Notes under the pieces: model-generated
Told to the model about the DNA's origin: nothing
Seen by the model: only the letters and a program-made list of their open reading frames with translations
Database searches by the model: none
Shown here: piece after piece, positions 1 through 11,800 of the stretch
How the letters are laid out: each line of letters starts with the position of its first letter
Position numbering within the stretch: position 1 is the first letter of the stretch
NCBI GenBank assembly: GCA_007922225.1
Contig: ML679956.1
Location: 74,622,095 to 74,686,094, forward strand
Source of the DNA: Emydura subglobosa
Taxonomy: Eukaryota; Chordata; Testudines; Chelidae
Reading direction: 5' to 3'
DNA: 64,000 bases
Position numbers and translations under genes: made by a program

Positions 1-1369
1 GGGTAGGGAGGTGGATTGCGTGATGGCGAATGGGCAGCAACTATCCAACAGTCTCTCCATTAAGATGAAAGGAGAAAGTCTAAAGCCCTTGATCTACACT
101 GTTTTGCTTTACTTGCTCATCCGCCCCGTGGTGAAGCACAGCTTTGCAGTAGGCTATGTCTCCACTGCAGGAGAGGTGTCTTTTTACATGGCAATAGCTA
201 TCTGTGTGTGAAATCCTAATAGGGATAGGACACTGTCCTTTTCACCTGGATGTGGTGAGGCAATCCAAACCCTAGGCGGGGTACAAGGTTGGCTTCCCCT
301 AGCCACGTCAAGGTCAAAGCTACCTGTGCCTTGTCTGCACCATGATTTTCCACTGAGATTGCTCTCCTGATATTAAAAAGACACCTTTTCTGCAGTGAAG
401 ACAAAGCCATGACCAGCTGTTCCTGCAGATGGTGGGAGTCATGTAATTCCATCCCGAACGTCGCAGGGTTACTGTGATTTATTAAACTTTATTGAGTAAT
501 GTTTGTCTAGTGCATCGAGATCCCAGCTATAAGCTGCTGCCGTAGCGTGGAATACTCTCTCCTCCCGGATCGCTGACCGGGATTCTTTTTAACCTTCAAA
601 ACTCAGATGAGCAGGAATGGAGGAAGAATTACGGGCCAAAGGACGCAAGTGAGCACTGGCTGCGTGTTTCATTTGCCTTCTCCACTTTACAAATCCAGCT
701 GTCTGGTGGCACTTAGCCCACTTTGTTTTATTTTAGCAGCTGCTAAATGAATATCTAGGCAGAGAGCGTTTCCAGTAAATGTAATTACTCCTCTGTTTAG
801 GAGGCATGCAACAAACATGACCCAACTACATTTCATTTTAAAAACAAAGAGAGAGAGAAGAAATTAAATGAGGCTCTTCTCATGAAATTTTCAATTTAGC
901 CCGATGCTGATTGGGTGAAGAAAACTATAGGCTAGATCCTCAACTGGTGTAAATCAGCAGAGCTCCACTGACTTCAGTCAAACGTGACCTCAACAGCTGT
1001 GGCTAAGGTGGCAGCTCGGGCTAGCCAGCCAAGTTCAGCCCAATGGGCTCGGCTGGGCTGGAAAGCCCAAGCAGCAAGGTCTACACTGCTTTTTATAGCA
1101 TGCTAGCTGAACGCGCCCTCACGTGAGTTTGCCTGCGCAGGCTGAGAGGCTTGCTGCCAGCTGCCGTGATGACCCACCCACCCACCGAATAGTTTATTAC
1201 TTGCATGACAATAATATTTAGAGGCCCAAACTGAAATCAGGGCCCCATGGTGCTAGGAGCTGTACATGGACGGGGTAAAAACGCCCCTGTCCCAAGAGTT
1301 TATAGTTTAAGAGAACTTTTCAAAATTCCTCCTTTAAATAGACAAATCAGAGAAAGGAAGGATCAGATT

Positions 1370-1690
1370 TGTTTAATAGGTGGAGAACAGAAGCCCAGAG
1401 AGACTAAGGCTCAGATTTTTAAAGGTATTTAGCCTTTGCTCAGCTCAGCATTGCAACCTCTCACTGACTTAGGATCCTACGTGTCCTTATCAGAAGTAAC
1501 TTAGGTACTTACGTATCATTGAAAGTCAGTGGGACTTCAGTGCTGCAATGCCTAAATATCCATAAACATCCAGGCCTAAGTGACGTGCCCAGGTCACATG
1601 AGGAGTCTGTGGCAAAGGCAGAACTCAACCCAGATCCTTTGCATCCCAGGATTTAACCCCAAGACCATCCGTCCTCTCTTCTTATGGAGC
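1370..1690 (-). repeat. MIR-like SINE, minus strand, split by a short palindrome
   Basis: The flanking parts AGAAGCCCAGAGAGACTAAG and GTGCCCAGGTCACATGAGG belong to a reversed SINE. Between them, about 1408-1565, lies a palindromic unit with TTTTTAAAGGTATTTAGCC and GCCTAAATATCC. Confidence 0.55.
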
Positions 1691-1991
1691 CCATACGTGA
1701 ATCAACTAGAGACCTTCCAAATGTTTTCAGACTTGGAGAAAGTTTGGGTAATGATTGTGGCCCATAGTTTGTAAAACAGGTGCCTGAGCTCCGGCTCGTA
1801 AATCCATAGGTATGTACCTGACTGCGCTGAAAACTGGCCTGTTACTCAGGTGCCTAGACATGGGCTTTGGAGCCTGACTTCAGATCCCCCCTTTTAAACT
1901 CTTGGCCTCAGGTTCCATTTTTATTTCATCTGAACCTTCAGGGCCTCCTTGTCGACAAGGGCTAGTGATGCAGGGGAAGCATAGTCTAACG

Positions 1992-2360
1992 CAGTGACTC
2001 TGAACCTTTCCAGACGACTGTACCCCTTTCAGGAGTCTGATTTGTCTTGCATAACCCCAAGTTTCACCTCACTTCAAAACAACTTGCTTACAAATACTGA
2101 ACAATGGCTGGCTTTCTCATTTTTGCCATATAAATATAAATAAATCAATTGGCATATCTATACTGTACTTACATTTCAGTGTATAGAATATAATATAAAC
2201 AAGTCATTTTCTGTATGAAATTTTAGTTTGGACTGACTTCACTAGTGCTTTTTATGTAGCCTGTTGTAAAAGTAGGCAAATACCTAGAGGAGTTGATGTA
2301 CCCCCTGGAAGACGTCTGCGTGCCCCCAGGGGTCTGCATTCCCATGGTTGAGAACCACTG
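1992..2360. mobile_element. hAT-type MITE
   Basis: The ends CAGTGACTCTGAACC and GGTTGAGAACCACTG are imperfect inverted repeats. Flanking 8-mers GTCTAACG (1984-1991) and GTTTAACG (2361-2368) differ at one position, as expected for an old hAT duplication. The interior is non-coding and AT-rich. Confidence 0.82.
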
Positions 2361-3439
2361 GTTTAACGGCTGGAGCAAGCAGATGGAGGTCAGGGATACT
2401 CACTTCTATCCCATTGACTGGCTGAGACCTGGGACAATTCACCTGATCCATGTGTTTGTTAGGTGGCCATCTACCTATACAGCACTCTGACTGTGCTGCT
2501 GTGATGGTTCCTAAAACGAAGTGCTTGGAGGTCCTCGGATCACCGGCACCGGGGGAGATCAGGGGGTCATGTCCGCCCCCCCTCCCCCCCAACTTTTTAA
2601 CGAAAGAAACATATGCTCTCTCTGCGAGGCATTTAATAGTATTTTAATTCTTCTGTCACTTTGGTGTTGCCCCCCCCCCAGTTCTACCATGGTTCCGGCG
2701 CCCTGGGTGAACAGTGCTACAGAAATACACAGCTGTTGATGTCACTGTAACTGGGGGTTGCCTCTTCTGAATCCAGTCGGACAAGGTTGACGCTTGCACC
2801 TGGAAACGCAGGCAAGGAGCTGGTACCGTGTGACTAGCTGGCTCTCCCAAGACTGCCAGCGGCCTTCAGACCACAGCCTGAGAATCACCACCGTGCAGGA
2901 GCAATGCAGGAAGGCAGAATGGAATGACCTGCCCTGGGATTATCCCAGGACACCAGCATTAACAACCTTCCTCTTAAGAAAAAGGACACGGGATCTTAAC
3001 AACCACAAGTATCTGCCAGTATTTCCAGCAGAACAGTGCATCACGCTGTTGGTCCTACTGAACTGCAGCCACTGCTTCCTCGGTATCAATACACCAGCCG
3101 TGGTACGTACCTGGCCCCCGTTACCATAGTATCTGAGCAACGCACAGGGTTTAATGTATTTCTCCAGTGAGAGAGGGAAGCATCTGAAAGGGCTTCCTGG
3201 GGTTGTACATTTCCCTTTGCTTACAGCCTCATAAAGTGGCTTAGATTTACAGCTGAGCCCCTTTTATTGAATCATTTATCAAGCTCAAGAACAGCAGAAC
3301 TCTCAGTAACAGCTCCTGGAGACTCCCACTAAATATTTCTTTCTAAGCTGGATCTCCTCACTCGTACAATGGCTCAGGTTTTGCATACACTGATATTTAA
3401 TTCTGCAGGTTAAATACCTTAGCTACTTTTATGAGCCCC

Positions 3440-3660
3440 ATCACCCTAGTGTCTGAGAACCTCACACCCCTTTAGTGAACTGACGTATTTATCCTCACAC
3501 CACTCATCTAAGTGAGACCAGTGCTGTTATCCCTTTTTAAAGAGGAGGAATTGAGGCACAGAGACACTAAGTGAGTTGCCCAAGGTCACATAATTAGTCT
3601 GTAGCAGAGCTGGGAATTGAACCTACATTGCTAAAGTCCCAGGACGCCATCCAGCCATCC
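3440..3660 (-). repeat. MIR-like SINE, minus strand
   Basis: On the plus strand GAGGAATTGAGGCACAGAG, GTTGCCCAAGGTCACATAA and GGGAATTGAACCT are the reverse of a CORE-SINE with its B box (AGGTTCAATTCCC). Confidence 0.75.
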
Positions 3661-4894
3661 TTCCCCTCTAGGCATACAGCTCCCTAGGCCTTGATGTGAG
3701 CCCTCCCCCGGAGCTGTGCAAACAAATCAGATGTAGACTCCTTGTTTTATTGTATAAGTGAGATAGAGGCAGAGAGAAATGTTTCCTTTACTGTTATGAT
3801 AATGGTATAGTGCTGTTTAGTGGGGCATAAGTGGACTCCATCGTGTTAGTTTCTTGAAGTGAGCTCTTTCCTGAAACTTGTACTATTGAACCTAAGACTA
3901 TCTTGATAAATTCCCTTTGTGTGAGTGAGGAATGTATGTGCAGGGCATCAAAAGACACCAACCTAACAACAGAAAGGGGAGCTAAGACACCAACTGCCAT
4001 CCTAACCTTGAAGGCCAAAAAATACCTATCAACGACCCTAAAGTGCAGAAGGATCCACCCTGGGAACAAAGAAAGCACAGAAATAAGAGAACAGCCATGC
4101 TTTCGATTAGCTGCTGATTAACGACTATACTGAACCCAGAGGCCACACGACACAGCAAGGCCCATAGACTTACATGAGAGCCAGCAAGTATAGAAGATGG
4201 GTGAGAACATGAAAATGTTGGGTCTCGTTCTGCAATTGTCATCTTGGAGCATCGGATTCACATCTGACAAAGGCCTGGCTCCCTCCTCGTGCCCAGCCTA
4301 GTTGGCCACTAGGCTGGCTCGAGCAACACATGAAGGGACTGGTCATTATATCACACCAGCTTGCAGAACTTTATGAATGTGTGTGAATGTGACAGCTTTC
4401 TGATATTCTTACCTGTACAATAAACGCGGCATATTGCCTTGTCCCCCTCAATGCGATCCTGCGAGTCTTTTCTTTTACACGTATAACATTGATACAAGCA
4501 TCCCAGCAGGGGCACAGCAACTACGTAGTCGAGGCTCCCCCTGGCATTTCTACTCCCAGCCCTTCCATTTGACTGTGTTGGATTGAACCTGCCACAGGGG
4601 CTGGGTTCCAAGAGTGGGATCTGGAGCGCCGCAAGCCAGCCTGCTGCACATATAGTTGAAGAGCCGGCAGCAGGCATTGGCTTGCACTGCCAGGGTGTTA
4701 ATCTAGACTAGACTCCCACTAACTTCAGTGAGTTCACCAGGCCCTCGTTACTTTCTGTTCTACTGCAGGTAGATTTCCCAGCTAGTCTTTGAGAGGCTGA
4801 CATAATTTGTATTGTTCACTGATTCAGTTATCTCCTCCTTCCAGCACTCCTCTCTTGCAACATCTCTCAGTGTTAGCCTTCGATACCAATGCTT

Positions 4895-5092
4895 CTCTCT
4901 TATCTAGCATTTTCCACCCCTAGATCTCAAAGAACTCTATAAAGGAGGCTAAGTCTCATTATCCCCATTTTGCAGAAGGGGAAACTGAGGCAGAGAGGTG
5001 ACCTGCCCAAAGTTAGCCAGCCAATCGGCAGCAGGGCTGGGATTAGAACCCAGCTCTCCTGCTTCCTAGTCCAATAGCCACGCCATCTCTCG
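4895..5092 (-). repeat. MIR-like SINE, minus strand
   Basis: CCCCATTTTGCAGAAGGGGA, AACTGAGGCAGAGAGGTGAC and GGGATTAGAACCC on the plus strand are the reverse of a CORE-SINE. Confidence 0.75.
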
Positions 5093-5253
5093 TTTGCCTA
5101 GAGCCACAAGCTGCTAAAGGAAATACATGTCTTCCTCTTAATTTATTCCTCCATTAATTTAATGAACACTTCAGAGACCCGATCATTTGTATTTCAGAAA
5201 AAACCACCATCCCACCCTTTCTTTTGATCAGTCCAGAAAGTTATTAGCTCCTT

Positions 5254-5872
5254 AGAATCATAGAATCATAGAATATTAGAATTGGAAGGGACCTCAGGAG
5301 GTCATCTAGTCCAAACCCCTGCTCAAAGCAGGACTAACCTCAGCTATATCATCCCAACCAGGGCTTTGTCAAGCCTCAGCTTAAAAACCTCTAAGGATGG
5401 AGATTCCACCACCTCCCTAGGTAACCCATTCCAGTGCTTCACCACCCTCCTAGTAAAAAACTTTTTCCTAATGTCCAACCTAGACCTCCCGCCCTGCAAC
5501 TTGAGACCGTTGCTCCTTGTTCTGTCATCTGTCACCACCGAGAACAGCCTAGCCCTATCCTCCCTGGAACCCCCTTTCAGGTAGTTAAAGGCCGCTATCA
5601 AATCCCCCCTCACTCTTCTCTTTTGCAGACTAAACAAGCCCAGTTCCCTCAGCCTCTCCTCATAAATCCTGTGCTCCAGCTCCCTAATGATTTTTGTTGC
5701 CCTCCGCTGCACTCTCTCCAACTTGTCCACATCCTTTTTGTAGTGGGGGGCCCAAAACTGGACACAATATTCTAAATGCAGCCTCACCAATGCCGAATAG
5801 AGGGGAATAATCACTTCCCGTGACCTGCTGGCAATGCCCCTCCTAATGCAGCCCAATATGCCATTAGCCTTC
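5254..5872 (-). mobile_element. CR1 LINE, 3' fragment
   Basis: The minus strand encodes the C-terminus of the CR1 ORF2 protein: [70 protein letters not shown]. It ends in the typical CR1 tail (ATCATAGAATCATAGAAT on the plus strand at its start). The frame from 5856 to 5344 is open, so this is a young copy, but it is 5' truncated and lacks endonuclease and catalytic RT. Confidence 0.93.
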
Positions 5873-6849
5873 AGCCACTATGTAGAGAACGCTGCCCTTT
5901 AGCGAGGAGGAAGGTTCAAGACTTGAATGAAAGAAGCTCAGGGAAGATGAAGACGATTTAAAGATTAGCAGAACCAAACCTCATGGCAATTAGACATCCC
6001 ATTGTGACTGGTGCCGGGTCAAATTCACCTTGTGCAGAGCTCCAGCAGGAGATCTGTGCACCACATACATCAAACTTAGGTCACTTTTCAGCCTAGCATT
6101 TGTCTTCCCTAGCCAGGTGCATTTCATTCCGAACACTGCAATGCACTCCGCTAGTTCAGCAGCACCCCCCAGTGGTCAGACATCTCCCATCCACTGCCGC
6201 CAGCAGCATAGACCAGGCCTCCGTCACAGTGATAGGAAAAGGGTTGGCTGTGATAAGGGGAAGGGCCTTGAATCTGAACAATATCTGGGCAGAGTAACAT
6301 GCAGATTTAGATTGGGGGAAATATCCATCCATGACCAGCCTCCGATTGAAGGATCTGTGTGCTATAAAGATGAACTGTCGTCAAAAACAAGGTTTTAAAT
6401 ACCAAGGATGTATTTCAGTGCTCCTTTAAGACACACAATACTGTGCATAACTCTCGCCAAAGACCAAACGCAGCCAGGGAAATGCCGTGACCTTTTGTTT
6501 TATTGACTATGTTCATTCAAAGAAGCTGATTTATTTTATCTACAGTTGCTGACTGATGGATGGATTTAATCCCACAGCCTGAGTTGTCAGCTGATCTGAG
6601 TCTAAGGTTCTCCAGAAGCCTTTTTGCACCAACATAACTTCTGCAAGACACAGTGAGGTGAAGATTTTCTCACTTGGGTGCCTGAAGTTAGACATCTATA
6701 AATTAGGCACCTAAATAATTTCCTCATTTTCAGAGATACTGCGCACTGATATTCCCCAGGAAAGGCAGCATAATTTACCTGATGTGATTTAGGTACTTAT
6801 ACAGGCCCCTTTAATGTAGTATCTGGAAGTATATTTAGACTTCCTAGAA

Positions 6850-7195
6850 AGGTAGGAAGGGTGGTCTTACGATTAAGGCACGAGCCTGGGATTCAGGAGA
6901 CCTAAGTGTGAGTCCTGGTGCTACCACAGATTTCCTCCCTGACTGTAAGTAAGTCAGTTAGGCCCAGATCCTCGCATGGGAGTTTAATACCTAAATATTT
7001 TTTGAGGATGTGGGCTTAGTCTCTCTGTTCCTCAGTTCATCATCTGTAAAATGGGGATAATAATCCTTCCACTGGCTTGTCTGTTTAGACTGGAAACTCT
7101 TCTGGAGAGGGACTATCTCTTACTGTCTGAATGTATAGCACCTAGCACAATGGGGCCATGATCTCAGTTGGGGCCTCTGCTATACTAAAGATCCG
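6850..7195 (+). repeat. tRNA-derived SINE, near full length
   Basis: The head has TTAAGGCACGAGCCTGGGAT and a B-box-like GTGTGAGTCCTG. A MIR/CORE-like middle follows (CATCTGTAAAATGGGGATAA). The tail has GAGAGGGACTATCTCTTACT, then GTATAGCACCTAGCACAATG and GGGCC. This three-part structure matches turtle-type SINEs, and the same tail recurs near 13220 and 20340-20475. Confidence 0.8.
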
Positions 7196-8142
7196 ATGAG
7201 GCTCGTATGTGTCCAGTTCCATGTAACTATCTCAGCAATGATAACATAGCAATATGTTCCCCTCCTGCTTCTGCCAGGGACTGACTGTAGACAAGATAAT
7301 TAATCTCCCCTCTGCCTTATTGGTTGCCCACCTGCCAGATAGGGATGTCTATCTCCGGGAGTGTTGGAATGATTAAATCTATTGAAGACTGACATGCCTA
7401 GAGACTGGGGTGAGGAGAGCCATACAAACACCTGCTTAGAATAAGTCAGAGGACAATCACTCTTTGTGCTTTCTCATCATTTCTATTTGTTTCCCCCTTT
7501 AAAAGCGGGAATGAGTTCTAGATATTGTGCACAGTAACATTTCTAGTCACATGCAGCCAGCCAGAGCAAAACAATCCAAGAAGTCTGATCAACTCCGCTA
7601 TTGCTGCAGTGTGCAGCTACCAAAGACAAGCCCCAGGACCAGTTCAATCACGTAGGGCCTAATTCTGCTCTCACACTGGTGTGAACTCCGAATAACTCCA
7701 CTAGTGTCCATGGAGTCACAGCAGTGTGAAACTAGTGAAAGTGAGAAGAGATTCAGGAATTCAGAGCACAACAGGAAGAGCAGGGATGTAACAGAAGGGC
7801 CGTGTGATTGCCAGCAAACACTTGGAATGAAAAGATGTGTTACTTTGAAATTTGATATGGTCTTGACCTATAAACACATACTTTTTCAAGGAAAGAACAT
7901 AGCAACCGATTTCAGATCCCCATTGAAAAGTCTCCAAAATTATCCTGAATATGTTTTCTCACTGAGTCAGCGAGAGGCATCTAATTCAAAATAACATATT
8001 CAGTTATATTACATGTTTGCTCTGATAGCTCCCAACAACCTGGACCAACTATATTCTCTATTTATAGGTACCATTTCATCCCCCACAGAAATGCAGCCAC
8101 CTCTGGGGTGGAACACGGCAGATCGTTAACATCAACTCCGGC

Positions 8143-8170
8143 ACGCGCGCGCGCGCGCACACACACACAC
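8143..8170. repeat. (CG)n(CA)n microsatellite
   Basis: About 16 bases of alternating CG run into 12 bases of alternating CA. Perfect purine-pyrimidine alternation over about 28 bases is favourable for Z-DNA. Confidence 0.95.
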
Positions 8171-8702
8171 TAACACACTACACAATCCTTTAGTATAAAG
8201 AAGAACAAAATACCTTTTCCCATTGAAACTGCAAGGGGATCTTAGGTAGGCAGACTGTAATCATGCACACCGGAGGTTAGCCATGGCTCAAGGGCTAACA
8301 CCCTTTCTCAGACAAAAAGCACCATATGATGCTTTAATGACCACTGTGGTGAAGACCTGTTTTACATCCCACCCATCTCCAAAAGTGTAATGCTTCCTAA
8401 TGCCCCATGGTTTCCTTGTTTGTCTTTCATGCAAGTCACTGAGCAGAACCAACCCCGCTTACATTGTATGAGATTGAAGATGTATACGGCATAGTGTGAT
8501 GTAATTACTAGTATCCTGCGGCCATCCCCGTCAGATACCCGATGAGGACTTTACAAGAGCCAAAGAGAAAGCTACACCCAGAGACTCCATGCCAGGTTTT
8601 TCATTGAGCTTAGTGTATGATGGGCAGGAACTTGGAATACTGAAATGGAGCTGTAAAGCTCATAGTCACTTACCATGGCACTCAGACGGGAGCACTCCAG
8701 TA

Positions 8703-10825
8703 ATCATAGAATCATAGGACTGGAAGGGACCTTGAGACGATGGAGATTCCACAACCTCCCTGGGCAATTTATTCCAGTGCTTAACTACCCTGATCATTCG
8801 GAATTTTTTCCTATTGTCCAACCTAAACCGCCGTTGCTGCAATTTAAGCCCGTTGCTTCTTGTCCTGTCCTCAGAGGTACAGGAGAACAATTTTTCTTCC
8901 TCCTCCTTGTAACAACCTTTTATGTGCTTGAAAACTGTTGCCATGTCCCCTCTCAGTCTTCTCTTCTTCAGACTAAACAAACCCCATTTTTTCAATCTTC
9001 CCTCATAAGTCTGGTTTTCTAATCTAGACCTTTCATCATTTTTGTTGCTCTTTTCTGAACTATCTCCAATTTGTCCACATCTTCCCTGAAATGTGAAGCC
9101 CAGAACTGGACACAAACTCGAGGCCTAATCAGCACGGAGTAGAGCAGAATAATTACATCTCATGTCCTGCTTACAACATTCCTGGTAATACATGGCAGAA
9201 TGCTGTTTGCTTTTTTTGCAAAAGTGTTACACTATTGACTCATATTTAGCTTGTGGTCCACTACGACCCCCAGACCCTTTTCTGCAGTGGTCCTTCCTAG
9301 GCAGTCATTTCCCATTTTAAGAACATAAGAACGGCCATACTGGGTCAGACCAATGGTCCAGCTAGCCCAGTGTCCTGTATGCCGACAATGGCCAATGCCA
9401 GCTGCTTCAGAGGGAATGAATAGAACAGGTAATCATCAAGTGACCCATCCCATCAGCCATTCCCAGCCTCTGGCAAACAGCAATCCCTGCCTCTTCTGGC
9501 TAATAGCCATTGATGGACCCATCTTCCATGAACTTATTTACTTCTTTTTTGAACCCCGTTATAGTCTTGGCCTTCACAACATCCTCTGGCAAGGAGTTCC
9601 ACAGGTTGACTGTGCGCGGTGTGAAGAAATACTTCCTTTTGTTCATTTCCCATTTTGTACATGTGCAACTGATTGTTCCTTACTAAATGGAGTACTCTGC
9701 ATTTGTCCTTATTGACTTTCATCCTATTTCCTTCAGACCATTTCTCTAGTTTGTCCAGATCATTTTGAATTGTAATCCTATCCCCCAAAACACTTGCAAC
9801 TCCTCCCAGCTTGGTATCATCTGCAAACTTTATAAGTGTACTCTCTGTGCCATTATCTAAATCACTGATGAAGATATTGAACAGAACTGGACCCAGGACC
9901 AATCCCTGCAGGACCCCACTCAACATGTCCTTCCAATTTGACTGTGAACCACTGATAACTACTCTCTGGGAATGTTTTCTAGCCAGTTATGCACCCACCT
10001 AATAGTAGTTACATCTAGGTTGTATTTCCCTAGTTTGTTTATGAGAAGGTCATGTCAGACAGTATCAAAAGACTTACTAAAGTCAAGATGTGGTATATCT
10101 ACCGCCTCCCCCCTATCCACAAGGCTTGTTGCCCTGTCAAAGAAAGCTATCGGGTTGGTTTGACATGATTTGTTCTTGACAAATCCATACTGACAGTTAC
10201 TTGTCACCTTATTATCTTCTAGGTGTTTGCAAATTGATGCTTAATTAGTTGCTCCATTATCTTTCCGGGTACTGAAGTTAAGCTACGTGTCCTTATTTCT
10301 CTTTTTATAGATGGGTAAATATAGTGCCATTTTCCAGTCCTCTGGAATCTCTTCCATCTTTCATGACTTTTCAAAGACAGTCACTAATGGCACAGATTTC
10401 TCCTCAGTCAGCTCCTTGAGTATTCTAGGATGTATTTCATGAGGCCTTGGTGACTTGAAGGCATGTAACTTGTCTAATTTTTAACTTGTTCTTTCCCTAT
10501 TTTAGCCCCTGATCCTACTTCATTTTCACTGGCATTCACTATGTTAGATGTCCTAACACTACTAAACTTTTCAGTGAAAACTGAAACAAAAAAGTCATTT
10601 AGCACTTCTGCCATTTCCACATTTTCTGTTGTTGTTTCTCCCCCCTCATTGAGTAACCCTGTCCTTGGTCTTCCTCTTGCTTCTAATGTACTTGTCAAAT
10701 GTTTTCTTATTACCCTTCATGTTTCTAGCTAGTTTAATCTCATTCTGTGCCCTGGCCTTTCTAATTTTGTCCCTACATACTTGTGTTATTTGTTTATATT
10801 CATCCTTTGTAATTTGACCTAGGTA
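8703..10825 (-). mobile_element. CR1 LINE, long 5'-truncated copy, interrupted
   Basis: A minus-strand CR1 with tail at 8703. It includes [12 protein letters not shown] near 10600, an RT segment around 9926-9730 ([19 protein letters not shown], then FADDTKLGG with the catalytic ADD), and the C-terminal part below 9300. Its frame is interrupted by another CR1 at 9319-9642. Skipping that insert restores the reading across the junction (NEQ/ND-CLGRTTAEKGLGVVVD). Other frameshifts remain. Confidence 0.9.
9319..9642 (-). mobile_element. CR1 3' fragment nested in another CR1
   Basis: Begins with a CR1 tail of a different subfamily (TAAGAACGGCCATACTGGGT). Both sides carry TCATTTCCCATTTT (9305-9318 and 9643-9656), an exact 14-bp target duplication. 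The host CR1 resumes in the same frame after it. Confidence 0.9.
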
Positions 10826-10959
10826 TCACTTATCGCCAATGTGGAGGTAACACTTTAATTACTCACCTGGGCTTCCTATGGATTTTTTTTTACTATACAT
10901 CAATGGTCCTTCTACCCAACTGCAAACCTGTAGGTACGCCTTTACCAAGAGCTCTCTTT

Positions 10960-11800
10960 CCCAGCTGCGATGGGGTGTCTACCCCACACAAGGCCCGAAG
11001 AGGTAGAAAGGGCCACCTAACCCCATGACAGGCTGCACTTGGAAGACAGGCAGGACTGATAAGACCCAATGGCTGATGAAGCTGAGTTGGGACAGGCGTA
11101 AAGAGAGGAAGCTAGTGATAAAAGGGGGCAGCTGAAAGGAGTTCGATAGTCACTCCCTAGGGAGGAGGGGAGATGGGAAAAGCCAAGCGGGAATTCTAGC
11201 AGGAATCCTGCTTTGGAATGCAGAGTCTAGCAAGAACCCAAGAGGGGTAAATAGCCACAGGGAGCTCCAGTGGTAACCCAGAGAGGGGGCAGAGCTAGAG
11301 AAGAACGGTAGTGTGGAGCCCAGGGAAACAGCAACAAGGTCGAAGGTTGACTAGACCATGGTTGGTGGATGAAGGGTCTCCATGCTCCAGGTTCCCCTAC
11401 CAGCCCCTAGGGATGTGGCATAGTCTGGGGAATGGAGCAGAAATCTGCCTGAAAGAGTTTGTCCAGAGAGACTTTGTTACCCAGAAGGGGAAAACTATAG
11501 TGAGCTGGGCAGAGGGCCAAACCACAAAGAGGGAGCAATCGAGCCGAGAGGGAAAGAGAGGGCGAGTCACTGAAGGCGGGGGCATCAGACTGGTCGAGAG
11601 ATAATCCCCAGATGCAGCCACAAGGAGGCGCCACAACAGTGAGTAGCAAACCCCATGGCACCACCGCAGGGTCTTGTTCCTGACCTCTGCGGCGGATGCT
11701 GCAGAATCTGCTGTCTGGGTGCTGCTTTCTGAGCAGAGCGCGTGGCGAAGAGAGGTGACATGGCCACGGAGGCGTCTATCGCTCAGGTGTGACAGGACAT
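10960..11800. repeat. Unclassified GC-richer stretch, possible LTR-derived repeat
   Basis: The composition changes sharply after the CR1 at 10.8 kb. It starts near GATGGGGTGTCTACCCCACA and contains purine-rich GAGAGGGGGCAGAGC stretches. No clear ends or target duplication were found. The open frames on both strands here have no recognisable product. Confidence 0.3.

Larger units (their letters stand above)
2361..5253. other. Intergenic, largely unassigned
   Basis: Holds two minus-strand MIR-like SINEs (listed separately) and C-runs near 2577-2591 and 2671-2680. The open frame at 2794-3129 has no recognisable domain. No gene is evident. Confidence 0.6.
5873..8702. other. Intergenic
   Basis: Apart from the SINE at 6.85 kb, a short palindromic scrap near 6660-6790 and the microsatellite at 8143, I see nothing identifiable. 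The 96-codon frame at 7704-7994 looks like chance. Confidence 0.6.

Noticed and set aside
2794..3129. 111-codon plus-strand frame with a His/Cys-rich end
   Set aside because: No motif or family match. The opposite strand is open too, and neighbouring repeats suggest chance.
5282..5775. Plus-strand frames over the CR1 at 5.3-5.9 kb
   Set aside because: Antisense shadows of the CR1 ORF2 coding sequence on the minus strand.
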